Below, piece after piece: positions 46,515-57,820 of a stretch of 64,000 nucleotides of DNA. Source of the DNA: Aeromonas dhakensis (lineage in GTDB: Bacteria > Pseudomonadota > Gammaproteobacteria > Enterobacterales > Aeromonadaceae). The notes under the pieces were generated by a model. The model made no database searches and had not been told where the DNA came from. It saw only the letters and a list, made by a program, of their open reading frames with translations. The number at the start of each line of letters is the position of its first letter. Position 1 is the first letter of the stretch. The stretch is taken from positions 124,001 through 188,000 of the forward strand of contig NZ_CDBH01000069.1 of assembly GCF_000820305.1 (NCBI RefSeq), in the 5' to 3' direction. A program made the translations under genes and the position numbers.

Positions 46515-47168
46515 TTATTGGGTGATGACCCCGTCGGGAGTACCAATCACCACCACGTCTGCCCCGCGGTGGGCAAACAGACCGTTGGTGACGGTGCCAA
46601 CGATGGCGTTGAGCTGCACTTCCAGCCCCTTGGCATCGGTGATGGCCATGCCTTTCACGTCCAGGATGTGGTTGCCGTTGTCGGTGACCACCCCTTCACG
46701 CCAGACCGGGTTGCCGCCCAGCTTCTTGATCTCGCGGGCCACGTATTCGCGGGCCATGGGGATCACTTCCACCGGCAGCGGGAAGGTGCCCAGCACGTCG
46801 ACCGTCTTGGTGTTGTCGATGATGCAGATGAACTTGTCGGCCACGGCGGCGACGATCTTCTCGCGGGTCAGGGCCGCACCACCGCCCTTGATCATGTCGC
46901 GGGTGCCGTTGATCTCGTCGGCACCGTCCACGTAGACGGAGAGGGCGTCGATCTCGTTGAGGTCATACACAGGGATACCGAAGCCCTTGAGGCGTTCGGT
47001 GGAGGCCACGGAGCTGGATACCGCCCCCTTGATCTCGTCCTTCATGGTCGCCAGTGCATCGATGAAGTGGTTGACGGTAGAGCCGGTGCCTACCCCGACG
47101 ATGGTGCCGGGAACCACATACTTGAGCGCAGCCCAACCGGCCGCCTTCTTCATTTCATCTTGAGTCAT
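46515..47168 (-). CDS. rpiA: Ribose-5-phosphate isomerase A
   Basis: A 217-residue pentose phosphate pathway enzyme interconverting ribose-5-phosphate and ribulose-5-phosphate. [15 protein letters not shown], the catalytic DGADEI and [14 protein letters not shown] are all present. Length matches E. coli RpiA (219). ATG at 47168 begins [15 protein letters not shown] as in the family. Lies upstream of serA on the same strand with its own terminator; a diverged copy of its 3' end follows it. Confidence 0.97.
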   Translation of the reverse strand: MTQDEMKKAAGWAALKYVVPGTIVGVGTGSTVNHFIDALATMKDEIKGAVSSSVASTERLKGFGIPVYDLNEIDALSVYVDGADEINGTRDMIKGGGAALTREKIVAAVADKFICIIDNTKTVDVLGTFPLPVEVIPMAREYVAREIKKLGGNPVWREGVVTDNGNHILDVKGMAITDAKGLEVQLNAIVGTVTNGLFAHRGADVVVIGTPDGVITQ

Positions 47169-47353
47169 GATCGATCCTTTGGAAAAAAGCGGCCGCATTA
47201 TATCCAAGCCGCCCCTCCAGAGCGACCACCCAGCTCACGTTCCGGGCCAAAAACCCGCAAGATGTAAATCGTTTGCCTGTTTATTGCGCCATGTCATTGC
47301 ACACATGGCTGTGTCAGCAAGAGCCGCTCAGTGTGGCAAGGCCGCTTCCGGCC

Positions 47354-47953
47354 TCAGTCGGGAAAGTGCCAGCAGCGGCTGGGGGTGATGATCTGGGGCA
47401 GCGGCACGTCCCACTCCTCCTGCGGCACTGCGTCTACCTGCTGGCAGTCGTGGGCAATCCCCAGCGGCTTGGGGCCGAGCCTGTGCTCGTGCCAGCAGGC
47501 GAGGGTGCGATCATAGTAGCCGCCGCCCATGCCGAGCCGGTTGCCTGCCGCGTCGAACGCCACCAGGGGGGTACAAATCAGATCGAGGGTGCTGTGGGGC
47601 ACCACCTGCTGCATGTCGAGCTCAGGTTCGGCGATGCCGTAACGGTTGCGGGTCATGGGGCTGGTGGCGGTGTAGCGCAAGAAGAGCAGGTGGCCCGGGG
47701 TGAAGGGGTGCAACACCGGCAGATAGACCTCCTTTTGCTGGGCCCACAGCCAGTGGATGGCGGGCAGGGGGTTGAGCTCGCCGTCGTTGGCCAGATAGAG
47801 GGCGATGCGCCTGGCCGCCATGATCTCGGGATGCTGCTTGAACTGGGCTACCAGCTGCTGGGCTGCCTGCTGCTGCTCGGCCTGGGTCAGGCTCTTTCTG
47901 CGCTGGCGGATGAGCTGGCGCAGGGATTGTCTTTCAGGCTGGGTATCCGGCAT
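47354..47953 (-). CDS. ygfA: 5-formyltetrahydrofolate cyclo-ligase
   Basis: A 199-residue enzyme (5,10-methenyl-THF synthetase family) that returns 5-formyl-THF to the active folate pool. The N-terminal RQLIRQRRKSLTQAEQ and the phosphate-binding GMGGGYYDRTL are characteristic. In enterics ygfA follows the 6S RNA gene; here nhaC lies directly upstream and no 6S-like sequence fits in the 128-base gap. Confidence 0.93.
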   Translation of the reverse strand: MPDTQPERQSLRQLIRQRRKSLTQAEQQQAAQQLVAQFKQHPEIMAARRIALYLANDGELNPLPAIHWLWAQQKEVYLPVLHPFTPGHLLFLRYTATSPMTRNRYGIAEPELDMQQVVPHSTLDLICTPLVAFDAAGNRLGMGGGYYDRTLACWHEHRLGPKPLGIAHDCQQVDAVPQEEWDVPLPQIITPSRCWHFPD

Positions 47954-48081
47954 GGGGGCTCCTCTGATGAACGGGCGACGGGGCGATACGTGGATCGCGC
48001 TGGCAGGCGATCACCTTAACAAGGCCGCGCCGGGTTGAACAGCGCGGCTCGGCCGCCGGGTGGGACCCGGCGACCGCACTA

Positions 48082-49416
48082 TCAGGCGTGGGCGGCTTTG
48101 CGCATCTGGTGCTTGACGAACACCGCCACCAGGGCGGCCAGCGCCAGCGCCATGGGGTAGAAGCTCATGCTCACCACCGCCAGCGGCGAGAGGGCGAAGA
48201 TGGAGCCCAGCAGCAGCGCCTGGGCGCCCCAGGGGATGAGCCCCTGCACCACGCAGGAGAAGATGTCGAGCATGGAGGCGGCGCGGCGCGGGGTGACCCC
48301 GTGGTGATCCGCCAGATCCTTGGCCACCTTGCTGGCGACTATGATGGCCACCGTGTTGTTGGCGGTGCAGAGGTTGGTGAGGCCCACCACCCCGGCGATG
48401 CCGAGCTCGGCCGCCTTCTCGTTCTGCTCGCCGTCGTGCTGACGGGTGAAGCGGGCGATGAGGGCGCTGATGCGGGTGCTGATCCAGGCCAGTCCCCCCT
48501 GGCGTTCCATCAGGGCGCCGAGGCCGCCGATCAGCATGGAGAGCAGGAAGATCTCCTGCATGCCGGTGAAGCCCTGATAGATGTCCTTGCTGAACTGGCC
48601 GAGGGGGTAATCCCCCAGCAGACCGACCCCGCCAGCGGCCACAATGCCGAGCCCCAGCACCATGAAGACGTTCATGCCAGAGAGGGCCAGCACCAGGATC
48701 AGCAGGTAGGGCATCACCTTGAGCAGCTCGATATGGGCCTCGGTGGTGGGGGCATCCCCGACCGACCCCAGGGTCAGATAGAGCAGGATCACCCCGATGG
48801 CGGCCGGGGCGGCAATCTTGAAGTTCTCGCGAAACTTGTCCTTCATCTCGCAGCCCTGGCTGCGGGTGGCCGCAATGGTGGTGTCGGAGATGATGGAGAG
48901 GTTGTCGCCAAACATGGCGCCGGAGAGGATGGTACCCGCCATCAGCACAGGATCGATGCCGGCGGCCTGGGCCACACCCAGCGCCACCGGTGCCACGGCG
49001 CCTATGGTGCCCATGGAGGTGCCCATGGCGGTGGCGATGAAGGCGGAGATGAGGAACAGCCCTGGCAGCAGGAACCAGCCGGGGATGAGGGAGAGGCCGA
49101 GCGCGACCGTGGCATCCACCCCGCCGGTGGCCTTGGCCACGGTGGCGAAGGCGCCCGCCAGCAGATAGATGAGGCACATCGCCATGATGTTGCTGTCACC
49201 AACCCCCTTGAAGAAGGTCTCGAGGTTCTTGTTGAACCCCTCCTTGCCCAGCACCAGCGCCAGCATGACGGCGGGGAGGGCGGCGACGGGGGCGGGCAGC
49301 TGATAGAAGGCGAACTCGACCCCCTGCAGGGTCAGCCAGGTGCCGGTACCGATAAAGAGAGCAAGAAAGACCAGCAGAGGCAGCAGGGCTCTGGCGCTGG
49401 GTTGAGTCTGGATCAT
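48082..49416 (-). CDS. NhaC-family Na+/H+ antiporter
   Basis: A 444-residue inner membrane protein with about eleven helices, of the NhaC/ArsB-like superfamily. Conserved polar stretches inside helices are visible: MGTSMGTIGAVAPVAL, SGAMFGDNLSIISDTTIAA, and LCTANNTVAIIVASKVAKDLA. Likely exchanges sodium (or an organic anion plus sodium) for protons; the exact substrate cannot be told from sequence. Short intergenic gap to ygfA downstream, no terminator seen. Confidence 0.85.
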   Translation of the reverse strand: MIQTQPSARALLPLLVFLALFIGTGTWLTLQGVEFAFYQLPAPVAALPAVMLALVLGKEGFNKNLETFFKGVGDSNIMAMCLIYLLAGAFATVAKATGGVDATVALGLSLIPGWFLLPGLFLISAFIATAMGTSMGTIGAVAPVALGVAQAAGIDPVLMAGTILSGAMFGDNLSIISDTTIAATRSQGCEMKDKFRENFKIAAPAAIGVILLYLTLGSVGDAPTTEAHIELLKVMPYLLILVLALSGMNVFMVLGLGIVAAGGVGLLGDYPLGQFSKDIYQGFTGMQEIFLLSMLIGGLGALMERQGGLAWISTRISALIARFTRQHDGEQNEKAAELGIAGVVGLTNLCTANNTVAIIVASKVAKDLADHHGVTPRRAASMLDIFSCVVQGLIPWGAQALLLGSIFALSPLAVVSMSFYPMALALAALVAVFVKHQMRKAAHA

Positions 49417-50539
<1,123 letters not shown>

Positions 50540-50604
50540 CCACATCCACTGACATCACGGCACCCGTGGTGCGCACGAAGGGCTGCCCGGCCCGTCGTCT
50601 GCTC

Positions 50605-50632
50605 AAAACCCCGCTCATGCGGGGTTTTTTAT
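50605..50632 (+). terminator. Terminator after dapB
   Basis: AAAACCCCGC and GCGGGGTTTT form a stem around TCAT, followed by T residues. Confidence 0.9.
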
Positions 50633-51086
50633 TGGTGATTTTGTATAAATACCGCTTACACGGTGATTTTTGCACGAAACGAGATAAATCGCCCCTCTCT
50701 GCTGTTTTACCGGATCCTGCATTGCATGAATGTCATCGGCTGGTAACGAAAATGAGCCTCAATAGCCCCTGCCAGGGCATTTTTTTACATCCATCAAAAC
50801 AGACTAAAAATTCAAACTCAGAAAAACGTTTTCCATTTTTCAAGGCCACTCATCCTCCCTAAAAAAGCTGATTGCAGACGTTGAGATTTTTTATGTGAAA
50901 CTTCATTGTGTTGTTTTTTAAGGATTAAAAATTGGTTTTTGTATCAATGATGGTCTCTTGGTCTGGATTGGTGGCAACTTTTGCCTTTTCTTTTCAGGGA
51001 GAGGGTTGCAAAGCAATGAAGTGCATAGATAATGGGTAATGTTGCTTGTTTATTGAATTTAGATGCATTTCGAATGAGAAAAGACG

Positions 51087-51114
51087 TTGAAATGCGATCG
51101 TTTTTAAGTAGAAT
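51087..51114 (+). promoter_or_regulatory. carAB promoter (P1-like)
   Basis: TTGAAA at 51087-51092, 16-base spacer, TAGAAT at 51109-51114. The downstream leader TTTGCCAGAAAT resembles the E. coli carA P1 transcript start region, which is the pyrimidine-controlled promoter. Confidence 0.65.
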
Positions 51115-51225
51115 GCGCCCAATTTGCCAGAAATCTGCCGGGTTCGAGTCCTGTCCAAGGCCGGAACCGAGCCCGCAACACCCAGGTAAATTGCTGAATT
51201 TAAAGCTAAATAACTGGAGGTTGTC

Positions 51226-52362
51226 TTGAATCACACTGCATTGCTAGTGCTGGAAGATGGAACTGTGTTCAAAGGCGTGTCGATAGGCGCCGAGGGATGT
51301 TCCGTTGGTGAAGTGGTTTTCAATACGTCGATGACGGGCTATCAGGAAATCCTCACCGATCCCTCTTATTCCCGTCAGATAGTCACCCTCACTTACCCCC
51401 ATATAGGCAACACCGGCACCAACAGCGAAGATGAAGAGTCCAGTCAAATCCACGCTCAGGGATTGATCATCCGGGACCTTCCTATACTTGCCTCCAATTT
51501 CCGCAATCAGCAATCCCTCTCCGATTACCTCAAGTCCCACAACATCGTTGGCATCGCCGACATCGACACCCGCAAACTGACCCGCATCCTGCGCGAGAAA
51601 GGCGCCCAGGCCGGCTGCATCCTGGCCGGGAAACAGGTTGATGAAGTCTATGCCCTCGAACAGGCCCGTGCCTTCCCCGGCCTGAAGGGGATGGATCTGG
51701 CCAAAGAGGTGACGGTTGGCGAGGCGTACAACTGGACCGAGGGCAGCTGGCAGCTCGGCAAGGGGCACGTCACCCCGGATGCCGACCAGCTCAAATACCA
51801 CGTGGTGGCCTACGATTTTGGCGTCAAGCGCAACATCCTGCGCATGCTGGTGGACCGCGGCTGCCGCCTGACCGTTGTGCCGGCCAAGACCCCGGCCGCC
51901 GAGGTACTGGCGCTGAACCCGGATGGCATCTTCCTCTCCAACGGCCCAGGTGACCCCGAGCCGTGCGACTACGCCATCGAGGCCATCAAGACCTTCCTTG
52001 ATACCAACACCCCGGTGTTTGGCATCTGCCTGGGTCACCAGCTGCTGGGTCTGGCCTCCGGCGCCAAGACCGTCAAGATGAAGTTCGGCCACCACGGTGC
52101 CAACCACCCGGTGAAGAGCCTGGACGACAACACAGTGATGATCACCGCCCAGAACCACGGTTTCGCGGTGGACGAGAACAGCCTGCCGGAGTGCCTGCGC
52201 GCCACCCACGTCTCCTTGTTCGATGGCTCCCTGCAGGGTATCCATCGCACCGACCGTCCGGCCTTCAGCTTCCAGGGTCACCCCGAAGCGAGCCCGGGCC
52301 CGCACGACTGTGCCGGTCTGTTCGACCACTTTATTGAATTGATCAAGCAGTATCGCGCCTAA
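51226..52362 (+). CDS. carA: Carbamoyl phosphate synthase small subunit
   Basis: A 378-residue glutamine amidotransferase subunit that feeds ammonia to CarB for arginine and pyrimidine synthesis. Class I triad: Cys in [12 protein letters not shown], His and Glu in [11 protein letters not shown]. The TTG start at 51226 is supported by GGAGG six bases upstream and by the E. coli homologue also starting at TTG. Sixteen bases before carB. Confidence 0.97.
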   Translation: MNHTALLVLEDGTVFKGVSIGAEGCSVGEVVFNTSMTGYQEILTDPSYSRQIVTLTYPHIGNTGTNSEDEESSQIHAQGLIIRDLPILASNFRNQQSLSDYLKSHNIVGIADIDTRKLTRILREKGAQAGCILAGKQVDEVYALEQARAFPGLKGMDLAKEVTVGEAYNWTEGSWQLGKGHVTPDADQLKYHVVAYDFGVKRNILRMLVDRGCRLTVVPAKTPAAEVLALNPDGIFLSNGPGDPEPCDYAIEAIKTFLDTNTPVFGICLGHQLLGLASGAKTVKMKFGHHGANHPVKSLDDNTVMITAQNHGFAVDENSLPECLRATHVSLFDGSLQGIHRTDRPAFSFQGHPEASPGPHDCAGLFDHFIELIKQYRA

Positions 52363-52378
52363 GAGGATAAAGAGAGCC

Positions 52379-55300
52379 ATGCCAAAACGTAACGACCTTC
52401 AGAGCATCCTGATCCTCGGCGCCGGCCCCATCGTCATCGGCCAGGCCTGCGAATTCGACTACTCCGGCGCCCAGGCGTGCAAGGCCCTGCGCGAGGAGGG
52501 CTACCGCGTCATCCTGGTGAACTCCAACCCGGCCACCATCATGACCGACCCGGAGATGGCCGACGCCACCTACATCGAGCCCATCACCTGGGAAGTGGTG
52601 CGCGAGATCATCAAGAAAGAGCGCCCGGACGCCATCCTGCCCACCATGGGCGGCCAGACCGCACTGAACTGCGCACTGGATCTGGAGAAGCACGGCGTGC
52701 TGGCCGAATTCGGCGTCGAGATGATCGGTGCCACCGCCGACGCCATCGACAAGGCCGAAGACCGCTCCCGCTTTGACAAGGCGATGCGCAGCATCGGCCT
52801 GGAATGCCCGCGGGCCGGCATCGCCCACAACATGGAAGAGGCGTGGAAAGTGCAGGCCGAAGTGGGCTTCCCCTGCATCATCCGCCCCTCCTTTACCATG
52901 GGTGGCTCCGGTGGCGGCATCGCCTACAACACCGAAGAGTTCGTCGAGATCTGCGAGCGCGGCCTGGATCTGTCGCCGACCAAGGAGCTGCTCATCGACG
53001 AGTCGCTGATCGGCTGGAAAGAGTACGAGATGGAGGTGGTGCGCGATCGCAACGACAACTGCATCATCGTCTGCGCCATCGAGAACTTCGACCCCATGGG
53101 CATTCACACCGGTGACTCCATCACGGTCGCGCCAGCCCAGACGCTGACCGACAAGGAGTACCAGATCATGCGCAACGCCTCCATGGCGGTGCTGCGCGAG
53201 ATCGGTGTCGAGACCGGCGGCTCCAACGTCCAGTTCGGCATCAACCCCAAAGACGGCCGCATGGTCATCATCGAGATGAACCCGCGGGTGTCTCGCTCCT
53301 CCGCGCTGGCCTCCAAGGCGACCGGTTTCCCCATCGCCAAGATCGCCGCCAAGCTCGCCATCGGTTACACCCTGGACGAGCTGATGAACGACATCACCGG
53401 CGGCCGCACTCCGGCCTCCTTCGAGCCGGCCATCGACTACGTGGTCACCAAGGTGCCGCGTTTCAACTTCGAGAAGTTCGCCGGCGCCAACGACCGTCTG
53501 ACCACCCAGATGAAGTCCGTCGGCGAAGTGATGGCCATCGGCCGCAACTTCCAGGAGTCCCTGCACAAGGCCCTGCGTGGCCTCGAGACCGGCAAGACCG
53601 GCTTCGACCCCATGCTGGATCTCAACGCCCCTGACGCCCTGACCCGCATCCGCCACGAGCTGCAGGATGCCGGCAGCGATCGCATCTTCTACATCGCCGA
53701 CGCCTTCCGGGCCGGTCTCTCCATGGACGGCGTATTCCGCCTGACCAAGATTGACCCCTGGTTCCTGGTGCAGATTGAAGAGCTGGTGAAACTCGAAGAG
53801 CAGGTGAAAGAGCGCGGCATGGCTGGCCTTGATGCCGACTTCCTGCGCAGCCTCAAGCGCAAGGGCTTCGCCGATGCCCGTCTTGCCAAGATCCTCGGCG
53901 TGGCCGAAGGTGAAGTGCGTAAATTGCGCGCCCGCCACAACATCTTCCCGGTCTACAAGCGGGTCGATACCTGCGCCGCCGAGTTCGCCACCAACACCGC
54001 CTACATGTATTCGAGCTATGACGAGGAGTGCGAGGCCAACCCCACCAACCGTGACAAGATCATGGTCATCGGTGGCGGCCCGAACCGTATCGGCCAGGGT
54101 ATCGAGTTTGACTACTGCTGCGTACACGCGGCGCTGGCCCTGCGCGAAGACGGTTACGAGACCATCATGGTCAACTGCAACCCGGAAACCGTCTCCACCG
54201 ACTACGATACCTCGGACCGTCTCTACTTCGAACCGGTCACCCTGGAAGACGTGCTGGAAATCGTGCGGGTCGAGCAGCCCAAGGGCGTCATCGTCCAGTA
54301 CGGCGGCCAGACTCCGCTGAAACTGGCTCGTGCCCTGGAGGCCAACGGCGTGCCGGTGATTGGCACGAGCCCCGATGCTATCGACCGCGCCGAAGACCGC
54401 GAGCGCTTCCAGTCTGCCGTCGAGCGTCTGGGTCTCAAGCAGCCGGAAAACGGCACCGTCACCGCCCTGGAGCAGGCCGTTCTGCTGGCCGAACGCATCA
54501 CCTACCCGCTGGTGGTTCGCCCCTCCTACGTGCTGGGTGGCCGTGCCATGGAGATCGTCTATGACGAGCAGGACCTGCGTCGCTACTTCGCCGAGGCGGT
54601 GAGCGTCTCCAACGAATCGCCGGTGCTGCTGGACCGCTTCCTGGACGACGCCACCGAGGTGGACGTGGACGCCATCTGCGACGGCGTGGATGTGGTCATC
54701 GGCGGCATCATGGAGCACATCGAACAGGCTGGCATCCACTCCGGTGACTCCGCCTGCTCCCTGCCGCCCTACACCTTGTCCAAGGCCATCCAGGACGAGA
54801 TGCGCGAGCAGGTGCGCAAACTGGCGCTGGAGCTTGGCGTAGTGGGCCTGATGAACGTGCAGTTCGCGGTGAAAGACAATGAGATCTACCTCATCGAGGT
54901 GAACCCCCGTGCCGCCCGTACCGTGCCGTTCGTCTCCAAGGCCACCGGCGCGCCGCTGGCCAAGATTGCCGCCCGCGTCATGGCCGGCCAATCGCTGCAA
55001 GAACAGGGCTTCACCAGCGAGATCATCCCGCCCTACTACTCGGTGAAAGAGGTAGTGCTGCCGTTTGCCAAGTTCCCAGGGGTCGACCCTCTGCTGGGCC
55101 CGGAGATGCGCAGTACAGGTGAAGTGATGGGGGTGGGCAGCAGCTTTGCCGAGGCCTATGCCAAGGCGCAGCTGGGCGCCGGTCACCAGGTGCCGCGCGA
55201 AGGTCGCGCCCTGCTCTCCGTGCGCCACAGCGACAAGGAGCGGGTGGTGAACCTGGCCGCCAAGCTGCTGGAGCTGGGCTATGACCTCGACGCTACTCAC

Positions 55301-55615
55301 GGCACTGCGGTGACCCTGGGTGAGGCGAGCATCAACCCGCGCCTGGTCAACAAGGTACACGAGGGCCGTCCGCACATTCTGGACCGCATCAAGAATGGCG
55401 AGTACACCTACATCGTGAACACCGCCGAGGGCCGCCGTGCCATCGAGGACTCCAAGCAGCTGCGCCGTGGCGCCCTGCAGCACAAGGTGGCGTACACCAC
55501 CACGCTGCACGCGGCGTTCGCCACCTGCATGGCCATCACAGTCGATGCTACCGCCAACGTGAGCTCGGTGCAGGAGCTGCACCAGAAGGTCGAGAGCCAG
55601 CTGAAAAGCCGCTAA
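52379..55615 (+). CDS. carB: Carbamoyl phosphate synthase large subunit
   Basis: A 1078-residue synthetase with two homologous ATP-grasp halves (residues about 1-400 carboxyphosphate, 550-935 carbamoyl phosphate), an oligomerisation domain between, and a C-terminal allosteric domain for UMP/ornithine/IMP. Starts [22 protein letters not shown]; the second half begins [20 protein letters not shown]. Length matches E. coli (1073). Ended by a strong terminator. Confidence 0.98.
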   Translation: MPKRNDLQSILILGAGPIVIGQACEFDYSGAQACKALREEGYRVILVNSNPATIMTDPEMADATYIEPITWEVVREIIKKERPDAILPTMGGQTALNCALDLEKHGVLAEFGVEMIGATADAIDKAEDRSRFDKAMRSIGLECPRAGIAHNMEEAWKVQAEVGFPCIIRPSFTMGGSGGGIAYNTEEFVEICERGLDLSPTKELLIDESLIGWKEYEMEVVRDRNDNCIIVCAIENFDPMGIHTGDSITVAPAQTLTDKEYQIMRNASMAVLREIGVETGGSNVQFGINPKDGRMVIIEMNPRVSRSSALASKATGFPIAKIAAKLAIGYTLDELMNDITGGRTPASFEPAIDYVVTKVPRFNFEKFAGANDRLTTQMKSVGEVMAIGRNFQESLHKALRGLETGKTGFDPMLDLNAPDALTRIRHELQDAGSDRIFYIADAFRAGLSMDGVFRLTKIDPWFLVQIEELVKLEEQVKERGMAGLDADFLRSLKRKGFADARLAKILGVAEGEVRKLRARHNIFPVYKRVDTCAAEFATNTAYMYSSYDEECEANPTNRDKIMVIGGGPNRIGQGIEFDYCCVHAALALREDGYETIMVNCNPETVSTDYDTSDRLYFEPVTLEDVLEIVRVEQPKGVIVQYGGQTPLKLARALEANGVPVIGTSPDAIDRAEDRERFQSAVERLGLKQPENGTVTALEQAVLLAERITYPLVVRPSYVLGGRAMEIVYDEQDLRRYFAEAVSVSNESPVLLDRFLDDATEVDVDAICDGVDVVIGGIMEHIEQAGIHSGDSACSLPPYTLSKAIQDEMREQVRKLALELGVVGLMNVQFAVKDNEIYLIEVNPRAARTVPFVSKATGAPLAKIAARVMAGQSLQEQGFTSEIIPPYYSVKEVVLPFAKFPGVDPLLGPEMRSTGEVMGVGSSFAEAYAKAQLGAGHQVPREGRALLSVRHSDKERVVNLAAKLLELGYDLDATHGTAVTLGEASINPRLVNKVHEGRPHILDRIKNGEYTYIVNTAEGRRAIEDSKQLRRGALQHKVAYTTTLHAAFATCMAITVDATANVSSVQELHQKVESQLKSR

Positions 55616-55656
55616 GACCGTGTGATGAAGGAGGAACGCCTCCTTCGTGACCCGAT

Positions 55657-55688
55657 AAAACCCCGCCAGCGATGGCGGGGTTTTTTAT
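55657..55688 (+). terminator. Terminator after carB
   Basis: AAAACCCCGCCA and TGGCGGGGTTTTTT form a stem around GCGA. A second small hairpin (GAAGGAGG/CCTCCTTC) lies just before it. Confidence 0.92.
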
Positions 55689-56096
55689 TGGCCGAAGGCT
55701 GCGGGACAGAGGGGAAAATGCCTGGTCAGGGAACCTGAGGGAGAGAGTCACTCAATAATCAGATAAAACATCACAATGATTGTGCAATAGATCTATTTCA
55801 CAGCGCTCTTTGCAATCTCTCACCCGCGTCGCCTCTCTATACTGGGTTCTCGTCACAGGAGTCAACGGATCAGGTCGTCTGCGCCTGCCGATGCAGGGGC
55901 GAACAGATCGGGCCCGCAGCCTTATCGGGTTGTGCGGCCGGCCTTTCTTACCGGGAAGGGCCGCAGGATACCGGGCGTGGGGTTACCGCCTCGCGACTCG
56001 TCAGGGCCGGCGTTACCGCGCCGCCCCGCTTCCCTCTCTTCGTCCCTCTGTCAGCCGCCAGTCAGCCGTTCGTCTATCAGCCAAGGGAATCAGAAT
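55689..56096 (+). other. Leader region of the isopropylmalate synthase gene
   Basis: About 400 bases without a supported gene. A TATACT -10-like element is at 55838-55843. From 55939 to 56023 three successive stem-loops each display TTACCG in the loop (loops at 55948, 55983 and 56013). No leader peptide with a run of leucine codons is visible. Confidence 0.55.
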
Positions 56097-57755
56097 ATGA
56101 GCTTCGATCATCGCAAATACCGCCGTGCCCCCGTCATCAATCTGGCGGATCGCCAGTGGCCCAACCGGGTGCTGGAGCGGGCGCCGCTCTGGTGCGCCGT
56201 GGATCTGCGCGACGGCAACCAGGCGCTGGTCGAGCCCATGACGGTGGCCCAGAAGCTGCAGATGTGGGCGCTGATGGTGCACATCGGCTTCAAGCACATC
56301 GAGGTGGGCTTCCCGGCGGCTTCTCAGCCCGATTTCGACTTCGTGCGCGAACTTATTGACCGCAACCTGATTCCGGACGATGTCACCATCCAGGTGCTGG
56401 TGCAGGCGCGCGAAGATCTCATCGCCCGCACCTTCGAGGCCCTCAAAGGGGCGAAGCGGGCCATCGTCCACGTCTACAACTCGGTCAACCCGACCCAGCG
56501 CAACTATGTGTTCAACTCAGGGCGAGAAGGGGTCAAGGCCATCGCCGTGCAGGGGGCGCGCTGGGTGCGCGAGTATGCGGCCCGCAATCCGGGCACCGAG
56601 TGGAGCTTTCAGTACTCGCCGGAGAGTTTCAGCAGCACCGAGGTGGAGTTTGCCGTCGAGGTGTGTGACGCCGTCATCGACGAGTGGCGCCCGGCGGCTC
56701 GCCCCATGATCCTGAACCTGCCGGCCACGGTGGAGGTGAGCACCCCCAACGTGTTTGCGGATCAGGTGGAGTGGTTCTGCCGAAATCTCAAGGCGCGCCC
56801 CGAGGTGAGCATCTCCATTCACACCCACAACGATCGGGGCTGTGGGGTGGCCGCTGCCGAGCTGGCGGTGCTGGCGGGGGCGGATCGCATCGAGGGCACC
56901 CTGCTCGGCAACGGCGAGCGCACCGGCAACATGGACATCGTCACCATGGCCATGAACCTCTACAGCCAGGGGATCGACCCCGAGCTCAACCTCTCCGACA
57001 TGGATGCCATCGTCGCCACCGTAGGGGCCTGCACCCAGATTGCCCTGCACCCGCGCCACCCCTATGCCGGCGAGCTGGTCTACACCGCGTTTTCCGGCAG
57101 CCACCAGGATGCCATCCGCAAGTCTCTCGCGGCAGAAAAACCGGACCACTACTGGGACGTGGCTTACCTGCCCATAGACCCCGCAGACTTGGGGCGCAGC
57201 TACGAGGCGGTGATCCGCATCAACAGCCAGTCCGGCAAGGGCGGGGTTACCTATCTGCTGGAGCGCGACCTCGGCCTGCAGTTGCCGCGCTGGCTGCAAA
57301 TTGACTTCAGCCGCCGGGTACAGGCCGAGGCCGAAGCCAGCAGCAGCGAAATCAGCCCGGAGCAGATCCGCACCCTGTTCGAGCGCCACTACCTCGAGCC
57401 TGCCCACGGCTATCGCATCGGCCGCTTCCAGCTTGGTCGCGACAGCCAGGAGAGTTTGCGCCTCGAGCTGCAGACCCCGACCGGCTCGCTGCAGCTCAGT
57501 GGCGAGGGGGAGGGGGCCATCACGGCGCTGGTCAACGGCTGGCAGCGCCAGACCGGGATGCACATCGACGTGCTCGACTACTCCGAGCACGCCCTCACCG
57601 CCGGTACCGAGTCCCGCGCGGCGGCCTATGTGCTGCTGAGCGTGGACGGGACCCGCACCTGCGGGGTGGCCATCGGCCGCGACGTGGTCAGCGCCTCCCT
57701 GCAGGCGGTGATCAATGGCGCCGCCCAGATAGAGGCGCTGCGCCAGAGCGCCTGA
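56097..57755 (+). CDS. leuA: 2-isopropylmalate synthase, long form (LeuA2)
   Basis: A 552-residue enzyme that condenses acetyl-CoA with 2-ketoisovalerate in leucine synthesis. The N-terminus has the long-form pattern RRAPVINLADRQWPNR, the catalytic DLRDGNQAL, metal-binding HTHNDRG, GNGERTGN, and a C-terminal regulatory domain. This type is distinct from the shorter enterobacterial LeuA, and leuBCD are not adjacent. ATG at 56097 is used because the upstream extension reads through GC-rich leader sequence. Confidence 0.93.
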   Translation: MSFDHRKYRRAPVINLADRQWPNRVLERAPLWCAVDLRDGNQALVEPMTVAQKLQMWALMVHIGFKHIEVGFPAASQPDFDFVRELIDRNLIPDDVTIQVLVQAREDLIARTFEALKGAKRAIVHVYNSVNPTQRNYVFNSGREGVKAIAVQGARWVREYAARNPGTEWSFQYSPESFSSTEVEFAVEVCDAVIDEWRPAARPMILNLPATVEVSTPNVFADQVEWFCRNLKARPEVSISIHTHNDRGCGVAAAELAVLAGADRIEGTLLGNGERTGNMDIVTMAMNLYSQGIDPELNLSDMDAIVATVGACTQIALHPRHPYAGELVYTAFSGSHQDAIRKSLAAEKPDHYWDVAYLPIDPADLGRSYEAVIRINSQSGKGGVTYLLERDLGLQLPRWLQIDFSRRVQAEAEASSSEISPEQIRTLFERHYLEPAHGYRIGRFQLGRDSQESLRLELQTPTGSLQLSGEGEGAITALVNGWQRQTGMHIDVLDYSEHALTAGTESRAAAYVLLSVDGTRTCGVAIGRDVVSASLQAVINGAAQIEALRQSA

Positions 57756-57777
57756 GCCAGCACGCTTCTTCGCCAAT

Positions 57778-57808
57778 AAAAAACGCCACTGCAAGGTGGC
57801 GTTTTTTA
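57778..57808. terminator. Bidirectional terminator after leuA
   Basis: AAAAAACGCCAC and GTGGCGTTTTTT form a stem around TGCAAG, shared with the converging hydroxylase gene. Confidence 0.9.
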
Positions 57809-57820
57809 TGGCTGCCAGGC

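Larger units (their letters stand above)
50540..51225 (+). other. dapB-carA intergenic region
   Basis: About 690 bases. It holds the dapB terminator (50605-50632), an AT-rich stretch of about 400 bases with no convincing gene, and the carAB promoter near 51087-51114 with a leader. PepA/PurR/ArgR-type control is expected from E. coli but individual sites could not be assigned with confidence. Confidence 0.65.

Noticed and set aside
47954-48081. 6S RNA gene (ssrS) expected next to ygfA
   Set aside because: The gap to nhaC is only 128 bases and no 6S-like sequence is recognisable there or in 47169-47353.
52343-55582. A 1079-codon open frame on the strand opposite carB
   Set aside because: It is the antisense mirror of carB in a GC-rich gene; composition is typical of shadow frames and no family is recognisable. 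The same applies to the 765-codon frame opposite feoB (33920-36217) and other long antisense frames.
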